Assembly: GCF_947499695.1 (NCBI RefSeq)
Contig: NZ_CANMPQ010000001.1
Location: 1,178,001 to 1,242,000, forward strand
Source: an uncultured Allomuricauda sp.
GTDB taxonomy: Bacteria > Bacteroidota > Bacteroidia > Flavobacteriales > Flavobacteriaceae
DNA: 64,000 nucleotides
Direction: 5' to 3'
Below, piece after piece: positions 26,460 through 35,124 of the stretch (position 1 is the first letter of the stretch; every line of letters starts with the position of its first letter). Position numbers and translations under genes: made by a program. The notes below the pieces were generated by a model that did not search any database, was not told where the DNA came from, and saw only the letters and a list, made by a program, of their open reading frames with translations.

Positions 26460-27182
26460 ATGACAACACTAGCAAGAATAGCAATCGCATTTATTTTGGC
26501 CATATTCGCCTCCTCCTGTATTATGGATGTCAATTTTGGCAACGGTAAAAAAGGAAATGGTGAAATAGTAGAAGAAAGCAGAAAGGTTACCGAGGACTTC
26601 ACTGTAGTTTCAGCTTCCGAAGGTTTAGATGTATTTGTTACTCAAGACACAGAGTTTAAAATTTCGGTTGAAGCCGATGAAAATATCATCGACCTTATCG
26701 GAACTGACATCAAAGATGGAAAATTACGTATCCACGCCATCGAAAACATTGGAAGAGCTACCAAAAAGATATTTGTAACTCTTCCTGAGGTAACCGCTCT
26801 TAAATGCTCTAGCGGGGCTGACCTTATAGTACAAAATGTTATTGAGGCAGAAAAAATTGAACTTGATGCCAGCAGTGGTTCTGATCTTCAAGTAGAACTT
26901 ACCGCCTCTGAAATATCTGCAGATGCCAGCAGCGGAGCCAGTATTAAGGTTTCAGGTAAAACCGATATGCTCTATGCCGATGCCAGTAGCGGTGCGGATA
27001 TTAGAGCTCGTGAGCTGGATACCAAAAAATGTAATGCTGATGCCAGCAGTGGAGCCGATATTTCCGTTAATGTTTCGGACTCCTTGATTGCTGATGCAAG
27101 TAGTGGAGCTGACATTCGCTATTCTGGAGAAGCAAGCGTAGAAACAAAAAAGTCGGTTTCTGGAAGCGTTCATAAATACTAG
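26460..27182 (+). CDS. Head GIN domain (DUF2807) lipoprotein
   Basis: A 240-residue protein with a signal peptide ending in a lipobox (FASSCIM). The rest is a right-handed beta-helix-like head-GIN domain in which the motif (D/A)ASSGAD recurs five or more times at about residues 140-215 (DASSGSDLQ, DASSGASIK, DASSGADIR, DASSGADIS, DASSGADIR). DUF2807 proteins are of unknown function and frequently go with PspC and PadR in Bacteroidota. It is followed by a strong terminator. Confidence 0.9.
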   Translation: MTTLARIAIAFILAIFASSCIMDVNFGNGKKGNGEIVEESRKVTEDFTVVSASEGLDVFVTQDTEFKISVEADENIIDLIGTDIKDGKLRIHAIENIGRATKKIFVTLPEVTALKCSSGADLIVQNVIEAEKIELDASSGSDLQVELTASEISADASSGASIKVSGKTDMLYADASSGADIRARELDTKKCNADASSGADISVNVSDSLIADASSGADIRYSGEASVETKKSVSGSVHKY

Positions 27183-27215
27183 ACTAAATAATCAATATAT
27201 CCCTTTAGGGAAATT

Positions 27216-27246
27216 AAAAGACCTGGCAACCCCAGGTCTTTTTTTT
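27216..27246 (+). terminator. Rho-independent terminator after the head-GIN gene
   Basis: An 11-bp stem AAAAGACCTGG/CCAGGTCTTTT with a CAACC loop (27227-27231), followed by more T residues. It ends the DUF4870-PadR-PspC-headGIN operon. Confidence 0.9.
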
Positions 27247-27360
27247 GCCCAGGTTTAACCATTACCAATTGCGCATTAAAGTATCTGTGAATTAAACATT
27301 TAACAAAAAAAATCGTATCTTATTAGTGAAAGAAAACGATAACTCTAAACACATACTACC

Positions 27361-27810
27361 ATGAAAAAACTATTTGGATTGGTCTTGTTGATGCTAATTT
27401 TGATCTCTGCCACAAAATTCGCCTCTCCAATGCCAGAATCAATGCACTCAATTGAGGGAACTTGGGAACTACAGAGTTTTTATAATTATGATGACGGTGT
27501 CAATATTTCGGACACTGTTCCAACAGTCGAAGGCTATCGACAGGTAAAAATGTACTACAATGGCAAAATCATGTGGAGCAGACATGCCCCCAAAGATTCT
27601 TTGGACTGGTTTGGTTATGGAACTTACAGAATTACTGCAGATTCACTTATAGAGACACTGGAATATGGTTCTGCGCCAATGATGTCAGCCCTAGATACGC
27701 TAAGGGTCTTCAGGTTCGAATTGGAAATGACCAATGACACCTATAGTCAAATCAGTTTTGATGAAGAGGGTAACCGAACTTTTTCAGAAAATTATAAACG
27801 CATAGATTGA
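27361..27810 (+). CDS. Secreted lipocalin-like protein
   Basis: A 149-residue protein with a signal peptide (MKKLFGLVLLMLILISATKFAS). The body begins SIEGTWELQSFYNYDDG, a lipocalin-like start (G-x-W), then beta-strand-rich sequence with VKMYYNGKIMW and YGTYRITADSLIETLEY. This resembles the small lipocalin-like or DUF4488-type proteins of Bacteroidota. Ligand unknown. It is followed by a terminator shared with trxB. Confidence 0.65.
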   Translation: MKKLFGLVLLMLILISATKFASPMPESMHSIEGTWELQSFYNYDDGVNISDTVPTVEGYRQVKMYYNGKIMWSRHAPKDSLDWFGYGTYRITADSLIETLEYGSAPMMSALDTLRVFRFELEMTNDTYSQISFDEEGNRTFSENYKRID

Positions 27811-27824
27811 ATTAGCACTCCATT

Positions 27825-27854
27825 AAAAAAGGCACCCTATAGGGTGCCTTTTTT
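27825..27854. terminator. Bidirectional rho-independent terminator
   Basis: Stem AAAAAAGGCACCCT/AGGGTGCCTTTTTT around an AT centre, between the convergent lipocalin-like gene and trxB. Confidence 0.92.
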
Positions 27855-27875
27855 AATTTTATATCGCATGGTCTC

Positions 27876-28844
27876 TTAAGAAACTACAGCTTCTTCACTC
27901 TCAACAGAGGCCAAATAACGCTCGGCATCCAATGCAGCCATACAACCGGTGCCAGCAGCTGTAACTGCTTGACGGTATTCTTTATCCTGAACATCTCCGC
28001 TTGCAAAAACTCCGGGCTTATTGGTTTTTGTGGATTTTCCCTCAGTGATAACATACCCTGTGTCGTCCATATCCAGTTGTCCTTTGAAAATGTCTGTATT
28101 TGGTTTATGTCCAATCGCTATGAAAAGTCCAGTAATGGCAATATCTTCCTTCTCCCCTGTTTGGTTGTTCACCATTCGTAAACCTTCAACAACTTGATCT
28201 CCCAATACCTCATCGACCTCGGTATTGTAACGGATTTCAATATTATCCAAACTGTTTACTCTATGTTGCATGGCCTTGGAGGCTCTCATATAATCCTTAC
28301 GAACCAACATGGTAACTTTTGAACAAATATTGGCTAAATAAGAAGCTTCTTCTGCAGCAGTATCTCCAGCTCCAACTATGGCGACATCCTGGCCTTTATA
28401 GAAGAATCCGTCACAAACGGCACAAGCTGAAACTCCACCACCTCTCAAACGCTGCTCACTTGGAATATTAAGATATTTCGCCGTAGCCCCTGTTGATATG
28501 ATAACCGTTTCTGCTTCAATTTGCTTGCTATCGTCAACGGTGATCTTATGAATACCACCCACCTCATCGCTAAAGTCAACAGCCGTAACCATTCCAATAC
28601 GGACTTCAGTTCCAAAGCGTTCTGCCTGTTGTTGTAATTGCACCATCATTGTTGGTCCATCAATACCTTCTGGATATCCTGGAAAATTATCGACTTCAGT
28701 TGTTGTGGTCAACTGACCCCCAGGTTCCATACCAGTGTACATCACAGGTTTTAAGTCAGCTCTGGACGCATAAATTGCAGCTGTGTATCCCGCTGGGCCT
28801 GACCCTATGATCAATGTCTTTATTCTTTCTATCTCTTCTGACAT
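27876..28844 (-). CDS. trxB: Thioredoxin-disulfide reductase
   Basis: A 322-residue flavoenzyme that uses NADPH to reduce thioredoxin in the cytoplasm. Motifs: FAD site GSGPAGYTAAIYASRA at ~14-29, redox CxxC in SACAVCDGFFYKG, NADPH site IVGAGDTAAEEASYLA, and the second FAD motif GVFASGDVQDKEYRQAV. Length is as expected for the low-molecular-weight bacterial enzyme. The start at 28844 gives MSEEIERIKTLIIG. It is downstream of a terminator-like hairpin at 28944-28969 on the same strand and is probably transcribed from the stretch between. Confidence 0.96.
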   Translation of the reverse strand: MSEEIERIKTLIIGSGPAGYTAAIYASRADLKPVMYTGMEPGGQLTTTTEVDNFPGYPEGIDGPTMMVQLQQQAERFGTEVRIGMVTAVDFSDEVGGIHKITVDDSKQIEAETVIISTGATAKYLNIPSEQRLRGGGVSACAVCDGFFYKGQDVAIVGAGDTAAEEASYLANICSKVTMLVRKDYMRASKAMQHRVNSLDNIEIRYNTEVDEVLGDQVVEGLRMVNNQTGEKEDIAITGLFIAIGHKPNTDIFKGQLDMDDTGYVITEGKSTKTNKPGVFASGDVQDKEYRQAVTAAGTGCMAALDAERYLASVESEEAVVS

Positions 28845-28943
28845 AATAAAAAATCTACGCTTGAATATTAGTTCTACAAAAGTAGGTTTTTTGTGCAGAA
28901 ACTTACATTTGGGTTATCATCATTTACCAACATCCAAAAAAAA

Positions 28944-28969
28944 AAAGAGCTATTGGGGAATAGCTCTTT
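28944..28969 (-). terminator. Terminator-like hairpin with a T-run on the minus strand
   Basis: Stem AAAGAGCTATT/AATAGCTCTTT with a GGGG loop. On the minus strand it is followed by about eight T residues (plus-strand A-run 28936-28943). A minus-strand transcript from 28970-29622 or farther upstream would end here, before trxB. No intact gene is seen in that stretch. Confidence 0.75.
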
Positions 28970-29622
28970 AATTCATTATTGTAGGCCAAGTTAATTTATG
29001 CTTATATAAGATATAAAACCGTTACAACCAAGAGGCTCAACCTCAAAACCCCTTGGCGCAACGGAAACCTCTTAAAATTAAGATATACACGGATGAACAC
29101 TATAAAGCAAATATCCTATCTCGTCTTTTTGGGAGGTTATTTCATGATATGTATCACCTATCAGGAATTCTTCAGTAAACATACAATCGAAATTAACCTT
29201 AGGTATGGGTTAATTAATCAATGAGGTATTCTCGACAATGAATGACCCATTTGAATTCACCTCCGAAAATTGTTCTGTCGAAACCGGGATATTTGTCAAA
29301 GGGAGTACAGTGTTTTAAGTGATAATTGAATGGGACATCTCTTATTTATATAAGTCAAGAAGTTGAATGCCAAATACCCCTACCCTATGTTTTTCATTTC
29401 TTTGCACATTCCCGGACATTGGTCATTCCTTTTGATATAGCCATAAGAGGAATAAAATTGTTCAACACCTTCTGCCGCATCAATCCAGCAAGTGGATTAT
29501 GTGTTTCTAAGAATTCAAAAAATCATCTTGAAAACCATTTAATCAATGACATTAGATTTTGACTAGCTCCACCAAAGGAGCTATTCATCGACTATTTCGG
29601 CACGGTTACTTAAAGAATGATA
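28970..29622 (-). pseudogene. Stretch with possible decayed coding fragments
   Basis: The ~780-base gap between trxB and the sugar isomerase gene has no convincing intact gene. On the minus strand, short open pieces in changing frames look protein-like: around 29411-29530 a piece with NPLAGLMRQKVLNNFIPLM, around 29221-29310 FDKYPGFDRTIFGGEFKWV, around 29115-29185 FTEEFLIGDTYHEITSQKD, and around 28997-29070 VAPRGFEVEPLGCNGF ending in TAA, followed by a terminator on the same strand. Together they could be a frameshifted relic of one or two genes. No family is recognised. A 78-residue plus-strand frame at 29326-29562 overlaps it and was not accepted. A weak hairpin TAGCTCC/GGAGCTA lies at 29564-29583. 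Confidence 0.3.
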
Positions 29623-30540
29623 TCAAAGAAAGTTATCCACCTCACCATAGGCTTCAATAACTCTTTTCTCACCTTCTTTACCCTGAACGGAATTTCCATG
29701 TTCCATACCAAGAATACCCTTGAAATTTTTACTATGAATAAATTTGAAGACATTCTTATAATTGATCTCGCCTGAAGTGGGCTCATTTCGACCAGGATTG
29801 TCTCCTATTTGAAAATAGGCGATTTCATCCCAACAAGCTTCAATGTTTGGAATAAGGTTTCCTTCTTGGATTTGTTGATGATAAATATCAAAAAGTATTT
29901 TGCAGGAAGGTGAATCCACCGCTTTGCAAATTTCATAGGCTTGTGGGCTCTCTGCCAGAAAAAGACCGGGGTGATCTCTGAAGTTTAAAGGTTCCAACAC
30001 CATAACAAGACCATGCGGTTCTAAAATATCGGAAGCTCTTTTTAGAGATTCCACAACATTTGCGGTTTGATAACCCATGTTCAGCCTTAAATCAACATGA
30101 CCTGGCACAACAGTCATCCATTTGGCGTTTACCCTTTTCGCCACTTCTACCGATTCTTTAATTTGCGTAAGAAACTCATCACGCATCCCTTGGTCTCCAC
30201 TGGCAAGATTGGGTTTTTGCCAGTATATTTTGTGAGCTACAAACACCCCCATTGAAATGCCTTTCTTTGACATTGTGGAGGCCATTTTTTCCTGAAGATT
30301 TAAAGTTCTGTCTTTCATCTCGTTATCTTCAAAAGCAGTAAATCCCTGATCTGCCATAAAGTTTAACTGATCAATGGGATCAGCACCAGCATGGTTTTTA
30401 AACATTCCCAAATGTGGGGCATATTTCAGGTTAAAATCTTTATATATGGCTTGATTCTTACTTTGTCCCATCAACATACCTGGAACAATTCCCACAGCGG
30501 ATGTTGCTGCCATCGCATTCACAAAACTTCTTCGCTTCAT
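29623..30540 (-). CDS. Sugar phosphate isomerase/epimerase, hydroxypyruvate-isomerase-like, Tat-type signal
   Basis: A 305-residue TIM-barrel protein of the AP-endonuclease-2-like/hydroxypyruvate isomerase group. The N-terminus is MKRRSFVNAMAATSAVGIVPG, a twin-arginine type signal followed by a hydrophobic stretch, so the enzyme is probably exported to the periplasm. Landmarks are AKWMTVVPGHVDLRLNMGYQT, VMVLEPLNFRDHPGLFLAES, CKILFDIYHQQIQEGNL and FQIGDNPGRNEPTSGEINY; the metal-binding Glu, Asp, His and Glu residues of the family appear to be kept. The substrate is unknown. Confidence 0.83.
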   Translation of the reverse strand: MKRRSFVNAMAATSAVGIVPGMLMGQSKNQAIYKDFNLKYAPHLGMFKNHAGADPIDQLNFMADQGFTAFEDNEMKDRTLNLQEKMASTMSKKGISMGVFVAHKIYWQKPNLASGDQGMRDEFLTQIKESVEVAKRVNAKWMTVVPGHVDLRLNMGYQTANVVESLKRASDILEPHGLVMVLEPLNFRDHPGLFLAESPQAYEICKAVDSPSCKILFDIYHQQIQEGNLIPNIEACWDEIAYFQIGDNPGRNEPTSGEINYKNVFKFIHSKNFKGILGMEHGNSVQGKEGEKRVIEAYGEVDNFL

Positions 30541-30779
30541 TCTTTAAGGTTTTTAATTGCTTAAAAATGAAAGTTAAACAATTTGATCTTTTTGATCTTT
30601 TACTTTTGATTATTTCTTTAGCCATTACCATTGAATTGTAACAAAAAACGACTTTTAAAAAACAATCTATATATTGATGGAGTCTATTGGCCAACACCTG
30701 TCATATGAATTTAGAACCAGGGCGCTTTGATATACCTGAGACCTATGTTTTGGCATCCAAATACTAATTTTTTCAAAAT

Positions 30780-31916
30780 TTGAAAACACTTTTAAAATTT
30801 ATAAAGCGAATGTTACTTACCATTTTGGCCCTAATAGGAATATTGGTCATCTTCTATCTCATTTTTGTAAACTTTTATCCCAGCTTTGGCGGAGATATCT
30901 CTGAAAAAAGAAAAAACCAATATCTGTCCTCCGAACAATTCTCCGAAGGGATTTTTAAAAATGTGAAGGATGTACCTAAAAACCAAAGTTTCTCCGAAAC
31001 CCTGAAAATTGCACGAAAATTTTTCTTTGAAAAGGTAGAACAGGGCAGACCCAACAAGGCATTATCGATACATCAGATAGATTCCCTTGAGCTTGCCAAT
31101 TACATGGGAACCTCAAGACTAATTTGGTTTGGACACTCTGCTTTTTTATTGCAAATGGATGGAAAAAATATTCTGATTGACCCCATGTTCGGGGAAGTCC
31201 CGGCACCTCATCCTTTGCTGGGAGCAAATCGATTTTATGAGAATTTACCCATTGCTATTGAAAAATTACCAGAAATAGATGCAGTTCTTATTTCCCATGA
31301 TCATTATGATCATTTGGATTATGAATCGATTAAAAAGCTAAAAAACAAAGTAAAACTTTTCTATGTGCCTTTAGGTGTTGGGGTACATCTTGAAACATGG
31401 GGAGTGGCGAAAGAATCTATCACCGAACTGGACTGGTGGCAAGAGGTTTACTATCAAGACCTTCAATTTATTTGTACTCCAGCCCAACATTTCTCTGGAA
31501 GAAAATTGAATAATGGACAGAGTACGTTATGGAGTTCGTGGGTAATCAAATCGAAAACAGAAAATATCTTCTTTAGTGGTGACAGTGGTTATTCAACCCA
31601 CTTTAAAGAAATTGGCGACACCTATGGTCCTTTTGATTTTGCCATGCTCGAATGCGGGCAATACAATAAAATGTGGCCCGAGATCCATATGTTTCCGGAA
31701 GAAACAGTGCAAGCGAGTATTGATTTAAAATCCAAGATTTTTATGCCGATACATTGGGGTGCATTTAAATTGGCGTTACACTCTTGGACCGATCCGATTG
31801 AGCGGGCTGCCATAAAGGCCGAAGAACTGCAAGTTCCCATATTAACTCCTGAAATAGGAGAACCTATAATTCTGGAAGAGTTAACCAATGAGGTATCCAA
31901 CTGGTGGAAAGAGTAA
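30780..31916 (+). CDS. NAPE-PLD/UlaG-like metallo-beta-lactamase-fold hydrolase
   Basis: A 378-residue protein with one N-terminal membrane helix (MLLTILALIGILVIFYLIF). The catalytic fold starts with RLIWFGHSAFLLQMDGKNILIDPMFG, and the metal motif is SHDHYDHLD near residue 171-179. Further His/Asp ligands are in TPAQHFSGR, FFSGDSGY and PIHWGAF. This matches the N-acyl-phosphatidylethanolamine phospholipase-D-like branch of the metallo-beta-lactamase fold, so a phospholipid or other amide/ester substrate at the inner membrane is possible. The start codon is TTG at 30780 (MKTLLKFIKRM); no better start was seen. Confidence 0.85.
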   Translation: MKTLLKFIKRMLLTILALIGILVIFYLIFVNFYPSFGGDISEKRKNQYLSSEQFSEGIFKNVKDVPKNQSFSETLKIARKFFFEKVEQGRPNKALSIHQIDSLELANYMGTSRLIWFGHSAFLLQMDGKNILIDPMFGEVPAPHPLLGANRFYENLPIAIEKLPEIDAVLISHDHYDHLDYESIKKLKNKVKLFYVPLGVGVHLETWGVAKESITELDWWQEVYYQDLQFICTPAQHFSGRKLNNGQSTLWSSWVIKSKTENIFFSGDSGYSTHFKEIGDTYGPFDFAMLECGQYNKMWPEIHMFPEETVQASIDLKSKIFMPIHWGAFKLALHSWTDPIERAAIKAEELQVPILTPEIGEPIILEELTNEVSNWWKE

Positions 31917-32045
31917 ACAAAACCATCCTATATAAAATGGAAATGGGGTGAAATATCACCCCAATCTTCCATTAAGCTCCAAAAAATAAACAATCTAATA
32001 AATGGAAATAGTTAGCAACCTTACCATAAGGTTGTTTTAGTCTTT

Positions 32046-32930
32046 TTAAAATTTTAGTTTTTCATCTTTGTCCCAAAGTCCCCAATAAGCTCCAACATCG
32101 CCTTCTGAACCAACTTTCCATGACTCGTCGAAGGAAGAGAAAAAGAATATTTCAATATCCTCTTCTTCAGACCATTTTTGGGTATTCATAAAATATTTCA
32201 TGAAGTTTTCAAAGGAGGGGAATGCACCCTCCAAATTTGTTCCTTGACTCGGCCAACCTGTTTCAGAAATGATGACTTTTTTACCATTTCCAGCGCGTTG
32301 TGCCTGTCGGAACATATCTTTCATATAAAGTAAGGAATAGTCCAAATCGCAACCTTCCCAAAATGGATAACAATTGGCCAAGATAACATCGCAAGCTTCC
32401 GTAATACGAGGGCGTTCCCTAAACTCGTAATAAGCGTCCACATATCCCACGGTGGTCTCCGGAATGGCATCCTTTACCAAATGAATAAAATCGAGCAATT
32501 CATCTTCTGTAAGATCTCCGCGGTACATCACTTCATTCCCTACAGCAGCGATATCCACATACCCTTCATTGGCCAGTTTGATCAATCCTGCGATTTCCCT
32601 TTCATTGATTTCTGGGTTATCCCCCAACCAAGCCCCAACCATAGTCTTGATTCCATACTCTTTGGCTATTCTTGGAATTGCCTCATTCCCATCTGTACAT
32701 GAAAAAGACCTAATCCATCCGGTATAGGGCTTGATGATTTTCATGCGGCGGTGAATCTGCTCTTCAGAAATCTGGTCTCCTGGTTGTTGCCCTTCCGTAT
32801 ATGGACTGAAACAAAGTCCGTGCATGCCATCCTCAAGAACCTGCTTGCACAACTTCATTAGTTCTTTCTCACTTTTTCCAGCATAATCCAATGAAGCTAG
32901 ATTAAGAAATCGTTCTGCTTTATATGACAT
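32046..32930 (-). CDS. GH17 family beta-1,3-glucanase-like enzyme, no signal peptide
   Basis: A 294-residue GH17 (TIM-barrel) glycoside hydrolase, acting on beta-1,3-glucans or their oligomers. The acid/base Glu is in AAVGNEVMYRG near residue 132, the nucleophile Glu in IISETGWPSQG near residue 223, the two strongest GH17 marks. The N-terminus MSYKAERFLNLASLDYAGKSE has no signal, so it should act in the cytoplasm, on imported laminari-oligosaccharides. It ends the beta-glucan locus and follows the first GPH transporter gene by 52 bases. A membrane protein-lipoprotein GH17 relative is encoded in the same locus (38124-39416). Confidence 0.9.
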   Translation of the reverse strand: MSYKAERFLNLASLDYAGKSEKELMKLCKQVLEDGMHGLCFSPYTEGQQPGDQISEEQIHRRMKIIKPYTGWIRSFSCTDGNEAIPRIAKEYGIKTMVGAWLGDNPEINEREIAGLIKLANEGYVDIAAVGNEVMYRGDLTEDELLDFIHLVKDAIPETTVGYVDAYYEFRERPRITEACDVILANCYPFWEGCDLDYSLLYMKDMFRQAQRAGNGKKVIISETGWPSQGTNLEGAFPSFENFMKYFMNTQKWSEEEDIEIFFFSSFDESWKVGSEGDVGAYWGLWDKDEKLKF

Positions 32931-32982
32931 AATTATTCTTCAATTGTTGTTCTTAATTCATTGTTCTGTAATCCACTAAATT

Positions 32983-34407
32983 TTAAGTGGTTTCATTTCT
33001 TCTTTTTTCCAGTTCTACTACCACTGCATTGGCACGTTCTTCCGTAATATCGTATTTACGCATGATTAGCATAGCACCTATAGTTCCAAGTATTGGAAAA
33101 AAAGTATAAAATAATCTCATCCCGGTAATAGCACCATCTGGTTGTGTAGGAGCGTCAGGAGTGTATCCTACCCAAGCCATAAACAAACCACTTAAAAGTC
33201 CTGCAATGGCAAATCCAAATTTAACCATCCACCAATAAATTGCGCCAAAAATCCCTTCTCTACGTTGCCCTGTATTGAGTTCATCTAGATCAATTACGTC
33301 TGCGGTCATTGACATCATCAAAGTAAACAAACCGCCAATACCAAATGAAAAGAAAGGTAAAGCAATCAAAAACATATAAGGTTTACCCGGAATAAATAGG
33401 AACCAAAATAAAATATATCCAATTATTGAAATTCCTTGTGATAACATAAATGTTTTTTTCTTACCCATTTTTTTTGAGATAGCATCAATTACTGGAATTA
33501 CCAAAAATGTGGTTACTAAAGCACCCACACTTCCATGCAAAGTTGGCCATATCCCCGCGGCACCTGCATCTCCGTTGAACATGTAAGAAACAATTATAAA
33601 AAACGAAAATGCTGAAATAGTCATGAATGAATTGTAAATTAAAAAGGTAGCCGAACACAAAATTTTAAACTGTGGAATTCGAAAAGCCTCTTTAAAACTT
33701 GCTAAAATTTTCTTCAGATTATTGGAAATATTACTTTTATTTATTGGCGTAAAGTCAACTCTATCTAAAGTAGATTCACTCTTAATAAATATTGCTGGCA
33801 CCAAGGCTAAAACCGTGCAAAACGCGGCGACGTAATAGGATAATTTTCTAGTTGCTGCTGGAACACTTTCAAACATTTCTGGATCATATAAAATAATCCA
33901 AAACCAAGGTACTATAACCCAAGCCCACTGACCTATCATCTGTGCTACGGCCATTATGTTTGTCCTCTCATGAAAATCGTCACTCATTTCGTAACCCATA
34001 GCAACATAAGGCACGCTAAATATGGTAAGGCCTAAATAGAAAATGAAAGAAAACACCATGAAATAGGTGAAATTATACAGCAAGCCATTTTCAGGATATA
34101 ATTGCCACATTGCAATAAAGGCTATACCCATAATTATGCTTCCGGCAAAAACGTAGTGTCTTCTCCTGCCCCATTTCGATCTCGTATTATCTGAAATAAA
34201 ACCCATAATTGGGTCAGTAAAAGCATCAAAAATTCTTGGTGCAAAGAATATTATTCCCCATAGCAAAGGAGGAAAGCCTAAGCCTTTTACCAAAACCATC
34301 ATGAAAATCTGCAGTGCCGCCGGAAACATCTGGTTTGCTAGCATCCCTACTCCAAAAGCCAACTTTTGGCCAATTGGAACACTTTGCTTGTTGGTTGCTT
34401 GAGTCAT
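32983..34407 (-). CDS. MFS sugar transporter, GPH (MelB-like) type
   Basis: A 474-residue inner-membrane transporter with about 12 membrane helices. The N-terminal IGQKLAFGVGMLANQ, FAPRIFDAFTDPIMGFISDNT and RWGRRRHYVF segments are the hallmarks of the glycoside-pentoside-hexuronide:cation symporter family, with the acidic Asp residues in the second helix that bind the coupling cation. It is a close relative of the 35125-36555 protein. Here the likely cargo is glucose or laminari-oligosaccharides; that is inferred from the neighbours. Confidence 0.93.
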   Translation of the reverse strand: MTQATNKQSVPIGQKLAFGVGMLANQMFPAALQIFMMVLVKGLGFPPLLWGIIFFAPRIFDAFTDPIMGFISDNTRSKWGRRRHYVFAGSIIMGIAFIAMWQLYPENGLLYNFTYFMVFSFIFYLGLTIFSVPYVAMGYEMSDDFHERTNIMAVAQMIGQWAWVIVPWFWIILYDPEMFESVPAATRKLSYYVAAFCTVLALVPAIFIKSESTLDRVDFTPINKSNISNNLKKILASFKEAFRIPQFKILCSATFLIYNSFMTISAFSFFIIVSYMFNGDAGAAGIWPTLHGSVGALVTTFLVIPVIDAISKKMGKKKTFMLSQGISIIGYILFWFLFIPGKPYMFLIALPFFSFGIGGLFTLMMSMTADVIDLDELNTGQRREGIFGAIYWWMVKFGFAIAGLLSGLFMAWVGYTPDAPTQPDGAITGMRLFYTFFPILGTIGAMLIMRKYDITEERANAVVVELEKRRNETT

Positions 34408-34464
34408 AAAAAGGTTATTGTATCAATTTAAGTTCCTACTGATGGATATGCATTTTGCCAAAAA

Positions 34465-35079
34465 CTAAAATACTCCTCTACAGTTTTTATTGGTATAAAT
34501 CACAAGGCGATCCACTTCTGTGGCTCCAGCAGGCATTTCTGCCAACTGTAAGCCGGGATAATCATCATCTTCCTTCCATTTTTCTATTGTTGTGCTAAAA
34601 AATGAAGAGGCAGCGGCATCTGCTTCATAAATAATCAAATCATAGGCCTCGCCCTTGTCGCCACCAAAACGGGTAACTACCTGCCATTGACCATCTCTTT
34701 TGTAAGATGTGTTTGTATGATCGGATTGTGGATAATATCTATCGTCTGTTGGTCTAATGATTACCCAAATATCTTTTTTATGTGATTCTGGATAAACACC
34801 CATGGTCAAAATGCGACAATCCACAGAATCTTTATCGATTGGAGAGACAACTTTTACCGCATCTACAGGACCGTCAATTTTCAACTTTTTACCTATAGAA
34901 ACTTGTTCCATTTGAGTGTTGTAATTGACCAAATCTGATGAATAACTACCATAAATCATCATTAAAACTCCAAGAATTCCTAAAGGTATTCCAAGCTTGG
35001 AACCACCTTTTTTACTTGCAATCAGCGCAATTAAGATAAATAAAACACCTATTATTAGTATTACCAGTTTTGTTGACAT
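34465..35079 (-). CDS. Membrane protein of unknown function in the beta-glucan locus
   Basis: A 204-residue protein with two N-terminal membrane helices (residues ~5-22, VILIIGVLFILIALIAS, and ~30-47, LGIPLGILGVLMMIYGS). The rest is a soluble beta-rich domain beginning NTQMEQVSIGKKLKIDGPVDAVKV and ending in a NKNCRGVF tail. No family is recognised. It lies between the two GPH transporters, 45 bases from one and 57 from the other, so it may help or modulate transport; that is inference from position. Confidence 0.7.
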   Translation of the reverse strand: MSTKLVILIIGVLFILIALIASKKGGSKLGIPLGILGVLMMIYGSYSSDLVNYNTQMEQVSIGKKLKIDGPVDAVKVVSPIDKDSVDCRILTMGVYPESHKKDIWVIIRPTDDRYYPQSDHTNTSYKRDGQWQVVTRFGGDKGEAYDLIIYEADAAASSFFSTTIEKWKEDDDYPGLQLAEMPAGATEVDRLVIYTNKNCRGVF

Positions 35080-35124
35080 CTTATTATTTTTTTAGTTATA
35101 TATTCACTTAACAATGCAACATTG

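Noticed and set aside
29326..29562. A 78-residue plus-strand frame in the trxB-isomerase gap
   Set aside because: No start context, no family resemblance, and it lies opposite the minus-strand protein-like fragments.
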